Shown here: positions 8,283 to 15,061 of the stretch, piece by piece
How the letters are laid out: each line of letters starts with the position of its first letter
Position numbering within the stretch: the first letter of the stretch is position 1
Source of the DNA: Desulfobacterales bacterium
GTDB taxonomy: Bacteria > Desulfobacterota > Desulfobacteria > Desulfobacterales > RPRI01
DNA length: 20,828 nucleotides
Assembly (NCBI GenBank): GCA_030689795.1
Contig: JAUYEO010000065.1
Coordinates: 1 to 20,828, forward strand
Reading direction: 5' to 3'
Position numbers and translations under genes: made by a program
Notes under the pieces: model-generated
What the model was told of the DNA's origin: nothing
The model's database searches: none
The model's input: only the letters and a program-made list of their open reading frames with translations

Positions 8283-8819
8283 ATGAACACAATAACAATC
8301 ACAAATGACGGTTCTGTTATTTGTAACGGGAAGAAGGCGGAAAATGAAATTCTGCTTTATCTGAGCTACAGGGTCGAACTTGAAGAAGGTTTCACTCTCA
8401 GAAGCTTTTTCAGGATGATAGAGCAATATCCTGTACTTGAAAAACTCAATCCTTTCTTTTCATCATTCATACAGCAGTACCATACAAGTCCTGAAACTGA
8501 TTCCTCTTCAGGATACATTGATTTTCTGGAGCTTTCAAAAACAGTCGAGATGATCGGTTATCCCGGCAGCCCTCGCCTCGAAGTTTATAACGCTTTACGC
8601 GGAATTACAGGGAAGGAAATTATCGAGATAAAATTTTTTCAGATTCAAACCCTTCTCAATATACCGGTTAGGCTTGGAAATTTAAAACATGTTATTTTCG
8701 GAGATAAAGTGGACGTTTTTGAGTTTGATACTTTTTATAATTTATTTGAATTTATTGACGGAATTGCATGGGAGCTCAGTTTTCATGGCGCTCCCGCAAA
8801 GTGCGAAATAAGGAGGTAA
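8283..8819 (+). CDS. Unrecognised 178-aa soluble protein between hmcD and usp
   Basis: I do not recognise a family. The 178-aa product has no signal peptide and no membrane helix, only two Cys, and looks like a compact alpha/beta protein with several aromatic- and acid-rich segments (for example FEFDTFYNLFEFID near 146-159). It begins with a short beta-like stretch (TITITNDGSVICNG). The ribosome site is weak (AGGGA about 6 bases upstream). The last codons overlap a perfect AAGGAGGT sequence that serves the next gene, and the stop is 3 bases before that ATG, so it is cotranscribed with the Hmc genes and the stress protein. Location suggests a cytoplasmic accessory, assembly or regulatory protein for the redox complex. 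Real gene by codon pattern and spacing; function unknown. Confidence 0.75.
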   Translation: MNTITITNDGSVICNGKKAENEILLYLSYRVELEEGFTLRSFFRMIEQYPVLEKLNPFFSSFIQQYHTSPETDSSSGYIDFLELSKTVEMIGYPGSPRLEVYNALRGITGKEIIEIKFFQIQTLLNIPVRLGNLKHVIFGDKVDVFEFDTFYNLFEFIDGIAWELSFHGAPAKCEIRR

Positions 8820-8822
8820 TAT

Positions 8823-9749
8823 ATGTTTGATAAAATTCTTTTTGCGACCACTGCTTCTCCCACCTGCGATGCTGCAGCCAATGTTGCCTTTGACCTGGCA
8901 GGCAAGTACAATTCGAAATTTTCAGTTTTTCACGTTCTCGGACTTCCCACGCGGGGTTTCGGCCACATGGTTCAGGATATAAGAACCGGCGAACAGGAAA
9001 GCAGCTATGACGAGGATTACATCGAATGGGTTAAGGAAGAATTGAAAAATACCTACGCCGAGCAGATAAAGAAAGCCAAAAACTGCATCCTGGAAACGGT
9101 TTCCGGCGTCCCTCACACTGAAATATTGCGAAAGGCACGAAAAGATGATGTAGACCTTATCGTCATGGGGGCCCATACAAGAGAGGAGGAGATCGGCGCA
9201 ACACGTTACAGGAGCGTTGTTGGAAGCACGATGCAGAAAGTTGCGAAAAGTGCGAAATGCCCTGTTCTTATTGTAAGCAGACCATGCAATACCTGTTACT
9301 GGTATTTTTCAAATATCATTTTCGGAACCGACTTTTCCAGGGCTTCAAATTCCGCCTTCATGTTTGCATACAATAATGCAAAAGAGATCGGGTGCAGGCT
9401 CCATCTTTTCCACGCCCTTGATATCAGCTCGATTGCAGCCGGCAAGATAGAGGATCAGCAGAAAATTGAAGAGAGAATCAAGGAAGCACGCCGGAAAATG
9501 GAAGAGATGTATGTCTCCAAAATGAAGGGCTTTGATAATTATTCAATCGAAATCTGGGAAGGCATACCCTATGTCGAAATACTGAAATTCGCCCGTGAAA
9601 AGAGCGGTGATCTTATTGTCATGGCGCACCATGCAAGGGAAATCGATCCGGAAGAAGCTCTCCTTGGAAGCACAGTTGAACAGGTTGTTTTACGAGCCGC
9701 CTGCCCGGTCGCCAGCGTGAACCGCCCCGACAAAGTGGAAATGGAATAA
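8823..9749 (+). CDS. Tandem universal stress protein (two UspA domains)
   Basis: A 308-aa cytoplasmic protein with two UspA domains (about 1-155 and 158-305). Each starts with the usual strand (FDKILFATTAS and FSNIIFGTDFS) and ends with the nucleotide-binding region: VMGAHTREEE and then GSTMQKVAKSAKCPV in the first, VMAHHAREID and then LGSTVEQVVLRAACPV in the second. The G-x2-G element is altered (GAHT, AHHA), so ATP binding is plausible but not certain, especially in domain 2. An unusual CNTCYW lies between the domains. It has the best ribosome site of the region (AAGGAGGT, 8809-8816), so it may be made in higher amounts than its neighbours. USPs sense ATP/AMP or stress. Here it is embedded between Hmc and Tmc genes, suggesting an energy-state input to the complexes (inference). 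Confidence 0.9.
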   Translation: MFDKILFATTASPTCDAAANVAFDLAGKYNSKFSVFHVLGLPTRGFGHMVQDIRTGEQESSYDEDYIEWVKEELKNTYAEQIKKAKNCILETVSGVPHTEILRKARKDDVDLIVMGAHTREEEIGATRYRSVVGSTMQKVAKSAKCPVLIVSRPCNTCYWYFSNIIFGTDFSRASNSAFMFAYNNAKEIGCRLHLFHALDISSIAAGKIEDQQKIEERIKEARRKMEEMYVSKMKGFDNYSIEIWEGIPYVEILKFAREKSGDLIVMAHHAREIDPEEALLGSTVEQVVLRAACPVASVNRPDKVEME

Positions 9750-9777
9750 AATCCCGTGTAGTGCATCGGAGTCATGA

Positions 9778-10191
9778 ATGGGAAAAAAGAAGATTCTGAT
9801 CGTAGACGACGAAATGGACATGAGAATCTTCATGTCTACGCTTTTCGAAACAAGCGGGTATAAACCTGTCGCAACAAGAGACGGCAAAGACGGCATCCGG
9901 AAGGCGAAAGAACTTATGCCTGATCTCATCATACTTGATGTTATGATGCCGGGAGAAGGCGGAGTTCAGATGTACCGCCAGCTAAAAACAGATAAAACCC
10001 TCAAGAATATTCCGGTAATAATGCTTTCGGCCGTTGCCGAAAAGACTTTTACCCATTACCTGAAAATGCTCAACACTCAGATCAACAATTCAATACCCTA
10101 TCCCGACGTTTATATGGAGAAGCCGCCAGAGGCGGAAGAATTGCTCAGAATAACCGGAAAGCTTATACTGCAAAAGGAGAAGGAGCAATGA
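9778..10191 (+). CDS. Stand-alone response regulator receiver, coupled to tmcD
   Basis: A 137-aa single-domain receiver. The acidic pair D10/D11, phospho-acceptor D54 (LIILDVMMP) and a Lys near the end (MEKP) are present, so phosphorylation is expected. There is no output domain; after the receiver fold only a short charged helix follows. GGAG lies about 6 bases before the ATG. The stop overlaps the start of the propeller gene as ATGA (10188-10191), a sign of translational coupling and of joint function. It may act by protein contact (CheY-like) on the TmcD-type protein or as a phosphate shuttle among the kinases of this locus (inference). Confidence 0.9.
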   Translation: MGKKKILIVDDEMDMRIFMSTLFETSGYKPVATRDGKDGIRKAKELMPDLIILDVMMPGEGGVQMYRQLKTDKTLKNIPVIMLSAVAEKTFTHYLKMLNTQINNSIPYPDVYMEKPPEAEELLRITGKLILQKEKEQ

Positions 10192-11465
10192 ATATCATCA
10201 ATAACTGGGACTGGAATACCGGCAGAAGAATGATTGCCGATATCGGCGAGTGGAAAACCAGATACCAGTGGGTCGAAGAGCCTTATGTCAGCCCTGACGG
10301 GGAAAAGATAGCGGCTGTAATAAAACCCCCCGATGACGAAGTTTTTACCATCTGTGAAAACGGCGCCCCCTGGGAAAGCACATTCGACAAGGTCTGGTAT
10401 CCGAGATTTTCGCCCGACGGAAAACTGACGGCTCTTGTCTCTGAAGCGGGAGAATGGACTCTTGCAATCGACGGTCAGACACCTGAAGAAAAATTCGAGT
10501 TCGCCTGGGACACCCGTTTCGGCGCAGACGGCAGAAACATAATCTATATAGCGCAAAGAGAGAGAAAATATTTTGCCGTGATAAATAATGCGCCCTGGGA
10601 AACAGGTTTTCCAAGCTTGACCGGCCTTGCCGTCAGCACCGACGGGGACAGGGCGGCGGCGGCAGTCCAGACGGTTCCTTTCAAGGAGGCTGAGATCTTC
10701 AAATTTCAGGAAGGCTGCTATTCTGTTGCAGTTGACGGAACTGCCTGGGGCAGAAATTTCGTTAACGTGTGGGACGTAGTCTTCAGCCCCGACGGAAAGC
10801 GCACGGCAGCCGGTATCAGAACAAGTCTTTATGATTACACGGTCGCAGTAGATGGCGTCCCCTGGGAAAAAAGTTTTGCCTCGGTATGGGAACCTCAGTT
10901 CTGCCCCTCCGACAATTCCGTTACCGCCCCGGTAAGATCCGCCGGAAGCTGGTTCCTCGCAAAGGACGGCAAAATATTATGGGATCGGAAATTTGTCCAG
11001 CTCTGGCAGCATATTTACAGCCCGGATGGCAAAAAGATCGCCGCAATTGTTGCCCCTACATTCGGCCGATGGACAGTTGCCGTTGACGGAAACCCCTGGC
11101 AAATAACCTTTGGAGAGATGGTCACAGACGCAGTTTTCAGTCCCGATGGAAAGAGGGTTGCCTGCCTGGGAAAAGAAAATGAAAAATGGACAGTGATTGT
11201 GGACGGAAGCCGGTGGGATACATACGACATGGCATGGCAGCCGGTTTTCAGCCCGAACGGGAAAAACGTCGCAGCGAAGGTCGAAAAAAACGGGCGCTAC
11301 ACGATCGTTGTCAACGGGAGGCCTTTAAAAGACGAGTTTGCGGCCACCTGGGATCCTGTTTTCAGCCCGGACTCAGATAAAATTTTAATAAAGGCCATAG
11401 AAACCGGGAATAACGAAAACAAGTACTTCAGGCGCGTTATACCATTAGGAGCCGTTACGAAATAA
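10188..11465 (+). CDS. tmcD: TmcD-like tryptophan-rich beta-propeller protein
   Basis: A 425-aa protein with no signal peptide or membrane helix, so cytoplasmic. It is built of about nine to ten degenerate repeats of roughly 38-50 residues, each with a FSPDGK-type turn, a strand such as WTVAVDG, and a DGxPWxxxF...W element (for example near 73-78, 194-199, 278-283, 314-319). Trp is unusually frequent. The FSPDGK repeats resemble TolB/PD40-type propeller blades. TmcD of the Tmc complex is known as a tryptophan-rich cytoplasmic subunit of similar size, and the tmcCBA genes lie just downstream, which supports the name. The start overlaps the receiver gene. The last codons (GAVTK and stop) lie inside an intergenic repeat that also occurs near 14939-15045. 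A scaffold role is inferred. Confidence 0.8.
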   Translation: MNIINNWDWNTGRRMIADIGEWKTRYQWVEEPYVSPDGEKIAAVIKPPDDEVFTICENGAPWESTFDKVWYPRFSPDGKLTALVSEAGEWTLAIDGQTPEEKFEFAWDTRFGADGRNIIYIAQRERKYFAVINNAPWETGFPSLTGLAVSTDGDRAAAAVQTVPFKEAEIFKFQEGCYSVAVDGTAWGRNFVNVWDVVFSPDGKRTAAGIRTSLYDYTVAVDGVPWEKSFASVWEPQFCPSDNSVTAPVRSAGSWFLAKDGKILWDRKFVQLWQHIYSPDGKKIAAIVAPTFGRWTVAVDGNPWQITFGEMVTDAVFSPDGKRVACLGKENEKWTVIVDGSRWDTYDMAWQPVFSPNGKNVAAKVEKNGRYTIVVNGRPLKDEFAATWDPVFSPDSDKILIKAIETGNNENKYFRRVIPLGAVTK

Positions 11466-11551
11466 CCTTTACTTTTTTTGTTCCTTTCGTTACGGGTCCT
11501 TATGCCGGTTACGGCATCCAAATGTTCCACTTATTTTTGAACGACGGCTTA
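11446..11551 (+). repeat. Palindromic intergenic element R, copy 1
   Basis: A 106-bp element. It begins TAGGAGCCGTTACGAAATAA, and its first part can pair with TTTCGTTACGGGTCCT further on (14 of 16 positions), forming a hairpin. The rest reads through TTATGCCGG and ends TTTTTGAACGACGGCTTA. It matches, in reverse complement and nearly end to end, 14939-15045, and in the same orientation the expanded copy at 11550-11723. The tmcD stop codon (11463-11465) lies inside it. Confidence 0.8.
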
Positions 11552-11723
11552 GGAGCCGTTACGAAATAACCATTACATTTCTGTCCATTTTGTTAGGAGC
11601 CGTTACAAAATAACAACTACATTTCTACCCATTTTGTTACGGCTCCTTATGCCGGTCAAGGCTTACGGCTCCTTATGCCGGTCAAGGCATTTCAATGTTA
11701 CGATAATTTTTAACAACGGCATA
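11550..11723 (+). repeat. Palindromic intergenic element R, copy 2 with tandem expansions
   Basis: This is a copy of the same element as at 11446-11551, enlarged by two local duplications. A 44-bp unit starting TAGGAGCCGTTAC occurs twice (11550-11593 and 11594-11637), followed by a 26-bp unit TTACGGCTCCTTATGCCGGT... twice (11637-11662 and 11663-11688). The end (TTTTTAACAACGGCATA) corresponds to the end of copy 1. Together the two copies fill most of the 290-bp gap between tmcD and tmcC, which otherwise contains only the tmcC ribosome site (AAAGGAGA, 11741-11748). Confidence 0.78.
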
Positions 11724-11755
11724 ACCGATATCGCGGGTTAAAAGGAGAACAAGCT

Positions 11756-12415
11756 ATGCATGACATTTATAATTTTGTCAGTGGTACTCTGGTGTGGGTC
11801 TCCTTCATTCTCTTTACAGGAGGATGCGTTTACAGGTTTGTCTCAATGGCTGCTCTTGCAAAGAAAAAAGACCCTGTTATTTACGAGTATATGAGCCTAC
11901 GTTATGCCCTTCGCTCGATTTTCCACTGGATAATCCCCTTTGGAAGCGAAAACATGAAAATGCATCCTGTATTCACCATAGTTACTTTCGCATTCCATAT
12001 CTGCCTTATTTTTGTTCCGCTTTTTCTTTTTGCCCATATAATTCTTATAAAGGAATCATGGAACATAAGCTGGTGGTTTTTATCCGATTCCATCGCCGAT
12101 GTAATGACACTGATTGTTGTAGGTTCATGCATTTACTTTCTTGTCCGCAGGATTACTCAGCCCGAAGTGAAATTCCTTACATCCATTTCGGACTATCTGA
12201 TACTTGCCGTAGTTGCAGCCCCTTTTATCACTGGTTTCTGGACCTATCACCAGTTCCCCGGCCATAAGTTCGTCGGGATCATCCATATTCTTTCAGGCGA
12301 AATCATGCTGGTAGCCATACCTTTTACAAGACTGAGCCACATGATTTTCTTCGCCTTTACAAGGGGATATATGGGTTCCGAGTTCGGAGCAATCCGCCAT
12401 GCAAAAGACTGGTAA
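11756..12415 (+). CDS. tmcC: TmcC-like membrane cytochrome b-type subunit
   Basis: A 219-aa integral membrane protein, clearly paralogous to the HmcE-like protein at 1941-2618: both share WIIPFG/WLIPFG, the YHQxPG loop and the GEIMLV(A/S)IPFT(R/K)LSH segment. About five membrane helices are seen. H81, H94, H165, H177 and H195 match the five conserved His of its paralog, so heme b binding is plausible. By family, TmcC moves electrons between the tetraheme TmcA and cytoplasmic TmcB and may contact menaquinone. The start at 11756 follows a good AAGGAGA site. It lies downstream of repeat elements and 39 bases ahead of tmcB. Confidence 0.84.
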   Translation: MHDIYNFVSGTLVWVSFILFTGGCVYRFVSMAALAKKKDPVIYEYMSLRYALRSIFHWIIPFGSENMKMHPVFTIVTFAFHICLIFVPLFLFAHIILIKESWNISWWFLSDSIADVMTLIVVGSCIYFLVRRITQPEVKFLTSISDYLILAVVAAPFITGFWTYHQFPGHKFVGIIHILSGEIMLVAIPFTRLSHMIFFAFTRGYMGSEFGAIRHAKDW

Positions 12416-12454
12416 ATATCTTTTTAAACGACTCTTTTCCAAGGAGGCAATATT

Positions 12455-13789
12455 ATGGCTGAACCGGCAGTAAACAACACAAAGCAGATAACTGATGAAG
12501 GAATAGTCAGAGGAGCTTCAAAACTTACCCCCGAAAAAATAGAACGGGTTATAAACAGTGTTCTTAAAGCGGAAACAGGCGCCCGTCTCAAGACATATGT
12601 TGATATCTGTGTCCACTGCGGACTTTGCAGCGAAGCATGCCATTTTTATCTTTCACATGACAATGACCCCAGGTTTTCCCCTGCAGGAAAAGTAAAGCAG
12701 ACTATCTGGGAAATATTGAACAGAAAGGGTAAAGTCGACGCCGAATTTATAAAACGGGCGGCAGAAATCGCTTCAACCGAATGCAATCTTTGCAGGCGTT
12801 GCGCCATGTATTGTCCGTTCGGAATTGATATCGCGTACCTTCTTATCACAATGCGGAGAATATGCCACAAGCTCGGCGTGACTCCTCAATATATCCAGGA
12901 CACCGCACACAGCCATTCGGCCACAATTAACCAGATGTGGGTGAAAGATGACGAATGGATAGACAGTCTTATGTGGCAGGAAGACGAAGCGCGCGGTGAA
13001 ATACCCAATTTGCGGATACCGCTTGAGAAAGAAGGAGCCGAAATCTATTATTCCGTCATAGGCCCTGAGCCCAAGTTCCGCGCTCAGCTCATTTATCAGG
13101 CGGCAGTCATTATGAACGCGTCAGGAGTTGACTGGACAATGCCGGCAACACCCGGATGGGATAACAGCGACATGTGCATGTTCACAGGTGACTTTGAAAT
13201 GATGGCAAGGCTGAAAAAAATTCACTTTGAGTCGGCCGCAAGGCTTAAAGTAAAAAAAATCGTCATGGGAGAATGCGGCCACGCTTTCCGCTCAGTTTAT
13301 GACGTGGGCAACAGGGCCCTGGGATGGAAGATGCCTCCCATACCTGTAGTGCATTCCATCGAATTCTTCTATGAATTAATCAGGGACGGAAAAATTAAAA
13401 TCGCAAAAAAATATGAAAAGCCTGTTACTTTCAATGACCCGTGCAACATGGTTCGCGGCAGAGGACTCCATGAAATGGGTCGATTTGTTACAAACGCAAC
13501 ATGCGAAAAACTGATTGAAATGCACCCTAACCGCGAGCATAATTACTGCTGCAGCGCGGGAGGAGGGGTTATCAACTGCGGCCCGCCTTACAAAAAGACG
13601 CGGGTCGACGGCAACAGAATTAAAGCCGAACAGCTTTTTGCTGCAAAGGCCCGTGGCGCGAAAACGATCATTGCTCCATGCCATAACTGCCACGGAGGGC
13701 TTGAAGATATTGTTCATCACTACGGGCTTGATATGGACATAAAATTCCTTGGCGACATAATTTATGAAACCATGGAAAAACCGGAATAA
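12455..13789 (+). CDS. tmcB: TmcB-like cytoplasmic iron-sulfur protein (HdrD-type CCG domains)
   Basis: A 444-aa soluble protein paralogous to HmcF. Two [4Fe-4S] motifs are visible: C52-x2-C55-x2-C58-x3-C62 and C110-x2-C113-x2-C116-x3-C120-P. The CCG region has C330, C365-C366 and C409-x2-C412 (APCHNC). The residue after the CC pair is Ser instead of Gly (CCSAGGG), a small departure from HmcF (CCGGGGG). The first CCG half is again reduced to ECGH (C274). There is no signal peptide. It has a perfect AAGGAGG ribosome site (12441-12447). By family it is the cytoplasmic HdrD-like electron acceptor of the Tmc complex, facing TmcC. It lies between tmcC and tmcA in one operon. Confidence 0.87.
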   Translation: MAEPAVNNTKQITDEGIVRGASKLTPEKIERVINSVLKAETGARLKTYVDICVHCGLCSEACHFYLSHDNDPRFSPAGKVKQTIWEILNRKGKVDAEFIKRAAEIASTECNLCRRCAMYCPFGIDIAYLLITMRRICHKLGVTPQYIQDTAHSHSATINQMWVKDDEWIDSLMWQEDEARGEIPNLRIPLEKEGAEIYYSVIGPEPKFRAQLIYQAAVIMNASGVDWTMPATPGWDNSDMCMFTGDFEMMARLKKIHFESAARLKVKKIVMGECGHAFRSVYDVGNRALGWKMPPIPVVHSIEFFYELIRDGKIKIAKKYEKPVTFNDPCNMVRGRGLHEMGRFVTNATCEKLIEMHPNREHNYCCSAGGGVINCGPPYKKTRVDGNRIKAEQLFAAKARGAKTIIAPCHNCHGGLEDIVHHYGLDMDIKFLGDIIYETMEKPE

Positions 13790-13802
13790 ACTTTTGCTTT
13801 GT

Positions 13803-13819
13803 CCTTGTAACTAACAAGG
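13803..13819 (+). promoter_or_regulatory. Small hairpin covering the start of the tmcA ribosome site
   Basis: CCTTGT (13803-13808), loop AACTA and ACAAGG (13814-13819) form a perfect 6-bp stem. Its 3' arm contains the AAGG of the tmcA Shine-Dalgarno sequence (AAGGGGG, 13816-13822; ATG at 13829). It could partly mask the site and tune translation. Seen directly; the function is inferred. Confidence 0.35.
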
Positions 13820-13828
13820 GGGTTTTAC

Positions 13829-14206
13829 ATGAAAAAAAAGAGCTGGATTCTATATTCTATTGCAGTAACGGCAGTTGCTGTGGTTGTCGTGACCGCCTAT
13901 TCCCAGGAGAATGTCAAATATGTCCAGGACAGTGCTTTCAAAACAAAGATGAGGCCCGGCGCCGTTTTTTTGCATGACGAACACAACGAAAAGGCGGAAA
14001 TCGACGATTGCGGAACCTGTCACCATTTATATAAGGACGGAGTAAAGATTGAAGATGAGACATCTGAAGACATGGAATGCTCCGAATGCCACAAGATAAA
14101 CGGAAACCCGGTGCCTCTCGTCGCCAAATACCATCTACGGTGCAAGGGATGCCACGAGGAGAAAAAAGCAGGTCCGGTTATGTGCAGCGAATGCCATGTA
14201 AAGTGA
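13829..14206 (+). CDS. tmcA: TmcA-like type II tetraheme cytochrome c3
   Basis: A 125-aa exported cytochrome. A basic start and hydrophobic stretch (about 6-24) form a signal peptide, probably cut near AYS-QE. Four CxxCH heme motifs are present (C61, C84, C105 and C119 as first Cys). H49, H52, H66 and H102 are available as distal ligands, giving the bis-His pattern of cytochrome c3. The length suits type II c3 (TpIIc3, TmcA), which accepts electrons from periplasmic type I c3 or hydrogenases. Its place directly after tmcC-tmcB supports TmcA rather than a free type I c3. The gene order here is D-C-B-A. Strong GGGGG-type ribosome site. Confidence 0.9.
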   Translation: MKKKSWILYSIAVTAVAVVVVTAYSQENVKYVQDSAFKTKMRPGAVFLHDEHNEKAEIDDCGTCHHLYKDGVKIEDETSEDMECSECHKINGNPVPLVAKYHLRCKGCHEEKKAGPVMCSECHVK

Positions 14207-14225
14207 TTTATTGCGTTCTTAATTA

Positions 14226-14417
14226 TGATGGACCCGTAAAAAGTCATATGCGAACGGATTTGAGATTTTTGGGAAATAAATTTTTAAAGAACTGAGCGTT
14301 AAAAATCACAAGCTGTTTGAGGGCTTTAGCCCGAGTTCTTGTGATTTAGCGAAGTCATTTAAAAATCCCCAAAAAGCTCATTAAGAGAGCATATTTGGAC
14401 TTTTTACGAAACCATCA
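14226..14417. repeat. MITE-like inverted-repeat element, copy B
   Basis: A 192-bp element downstream of tmcA. Its left end TGATGGACCCGTAAAAAGTC and its right end, in reverse complement TGATGGTTTCGTAAAAAGTC, are the same termini as in the element at 4048-4202. The interior differs and is itself palindromic: AAATCACAAG (14303-14312) pairs with CTTGTGATTT (14338-14347) around an inner GGGCTTTAGCCC hairpin (14321-14332), and outer arms around ATTTTTGGG also pair. There is no coding capacity. In RNA this would be a large stem-loop just after the tmc genes and could limit read-through or protect the 3' end (inference). Confidence 0.72.
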
Positions 14418-14421
14418 ATTA

Positions 14422-14441
14422 TGATGGACCCGTAAAAGCAT
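14422..14441 (+). repeat. Orphan half-terminus of the MITE-like family
   Basis: TGATGGACCCGTAAAAGCAT repeats the left terminus of copy B. Together with its flank, the 21-base stretch AATTATGATGGACCCGTAAA plus one further A occurs identically at 14221-14241 and 14417-14437. No matching right end was found nearby, so it is a solo or truncated copy, perhaps left by nested insertion. Confidence 0.55.
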
Positions 14442-14489
14442 AATAGTTTTTATATGCCAAGCCCCGATAAACGGGATAAGTGCGTTAAC

Positions 14490-14555
14490 GAAACTATTTT
14501 CTGCCGCTCTTTTTAGTACCCCCTTGAGGGGTAGGAAAACGCAGAAAATAGTTTC
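14490..14555 (+). promoter_or_regulatory. Long stem-loop upstream of receiver gene
   Basis: A perfect 15-bp inverted repeat, GAAACTATTTTCTGC (14490-14504) and GCAGAAAATAGTTTC (14541-14555), encloses a second hairpin, TACCCC-CTTGA-GGGGTA, with TTTT/AAAA pairing between them. It ends 32 bases before the ATG at 14588. No U-tract follows, so a simple terminator is unlikely. It may be a leader RNA structure of the following operon or another mobile repeat. Confidence 0.5.
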
Positions 14556-14587
14556 TAACTTACTAATGAAAAAAAGCGAGGTATACC

Positions 14588-14941
14588 ATGGCAAAAAAAA
14601 TTCTTGTCATTGATGATGATCCGATTATCGTGAAGTATCTTGTAAGCCTTCTTAACGACAATGGCTATGAAACCTGTACGGCTGATGATGGAGTGAGGGG
14701 GTACGAAGTTTTAAAAAAAGAAAAGCCCGACCTTATCACGCTAGATCTTCAGATGGCTGAGGAATGGGGCACAAATTTTTACCGTAGAATATCGAAGAAC
14801 AAGGAGTTCAAGGATATTCCGGTTATAGTTATCAGCGGAATGGCCGGCCGGCACCTTTCCATAAAAAACGCCGTCGCTTACCTTTCCAAACCATTTGATC
14901 CTGACAAACTGCTCGGTATACTCAAAAGCACAATCGGATAA
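14588..14941 (+). CDS. Stand-alone response regulator receiver
   Basis: A 117-aa single-domain receiver with acidic residues D9-D11, phospho-acceptor D53 (LITLDLQMA) and K at LSKP near the end. The usual Pro after the acceptor (xMP) is replaced by Ala (QMAEEWG), a departure it does not share with the receiver at 9778-10191 (MMPGEGG), although both keep the FYR/MYRQ-type helix that follows. No output domain is present. It is preceded by the long hairpin. The TAA stop (14939-14941) is formed by the first bases of an intergenic repeat element. It probably works with the REC-PAS kinase that follows in the same orientation. Confidence 0.9.
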   Translation: MAKKILVIDDDPIIVKYLVSLLNDNGYETCTADDGVRGYEVLKKEKPDLITLDLQMAEEWGTNFYRRISKNKEFKDIPVIVISGMAGRHLSIKNAVAYLSKPFDPDKLLGILKSTIG

Positions 14942-15045
14942 GCCGTTGTTCAAAAATAACCGTAACATTGGAATACCGTGAACGGCATAAGGAGTCGTAA
15001 CGAAAAGATCAAAAAAAGCACGGGTTCTTTCGTAACGGCTCCTAA
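14939..15045 (-). repeat. Palindromic intergenic element R, copy 3 (inverted)
   Basis: The 107-bp sequence between the receiver and the REC-PAS kinase is, in reverse complement, nearly the same along its whole length as 11446-11551: it starts TAAGCCGTTGTTCAAAAATA and ends TTTCGTAACGGCTCCTAA. It supplies the stop codon of the upstream receiver. It contains an in-frame GTG (14978) leading into the kinase gene without a stop. Confidence 0.8.
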
Positions 15046-15061
15046 AATGGAAGAAAAGGAA

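Noticed and set aside
11550..11688. Possible CRISPR array
   Set aside because: Only two copies of a 44-bp unit and two of a 26-bp unit, abutting without unique spacers; they are local tandem duplications in a palindromic element.
11794..12267. Second forward frame of 157 codons inside tmcC
   Set aside because: It is fully contained in the tmcC gene in another frame, is Cys/Arg/Ser-rich with no recognisable domain, and has no spacing of its own to neighbours.
14978..15061. Longer N-terminus of the REC-PAS kinase starting at GTG 14978
   Set aside because: This stretch is the end of a repeat element that occurs elsewhere, it shows no similarity to the paralogous kinase, and receiver homology begins at 15062.
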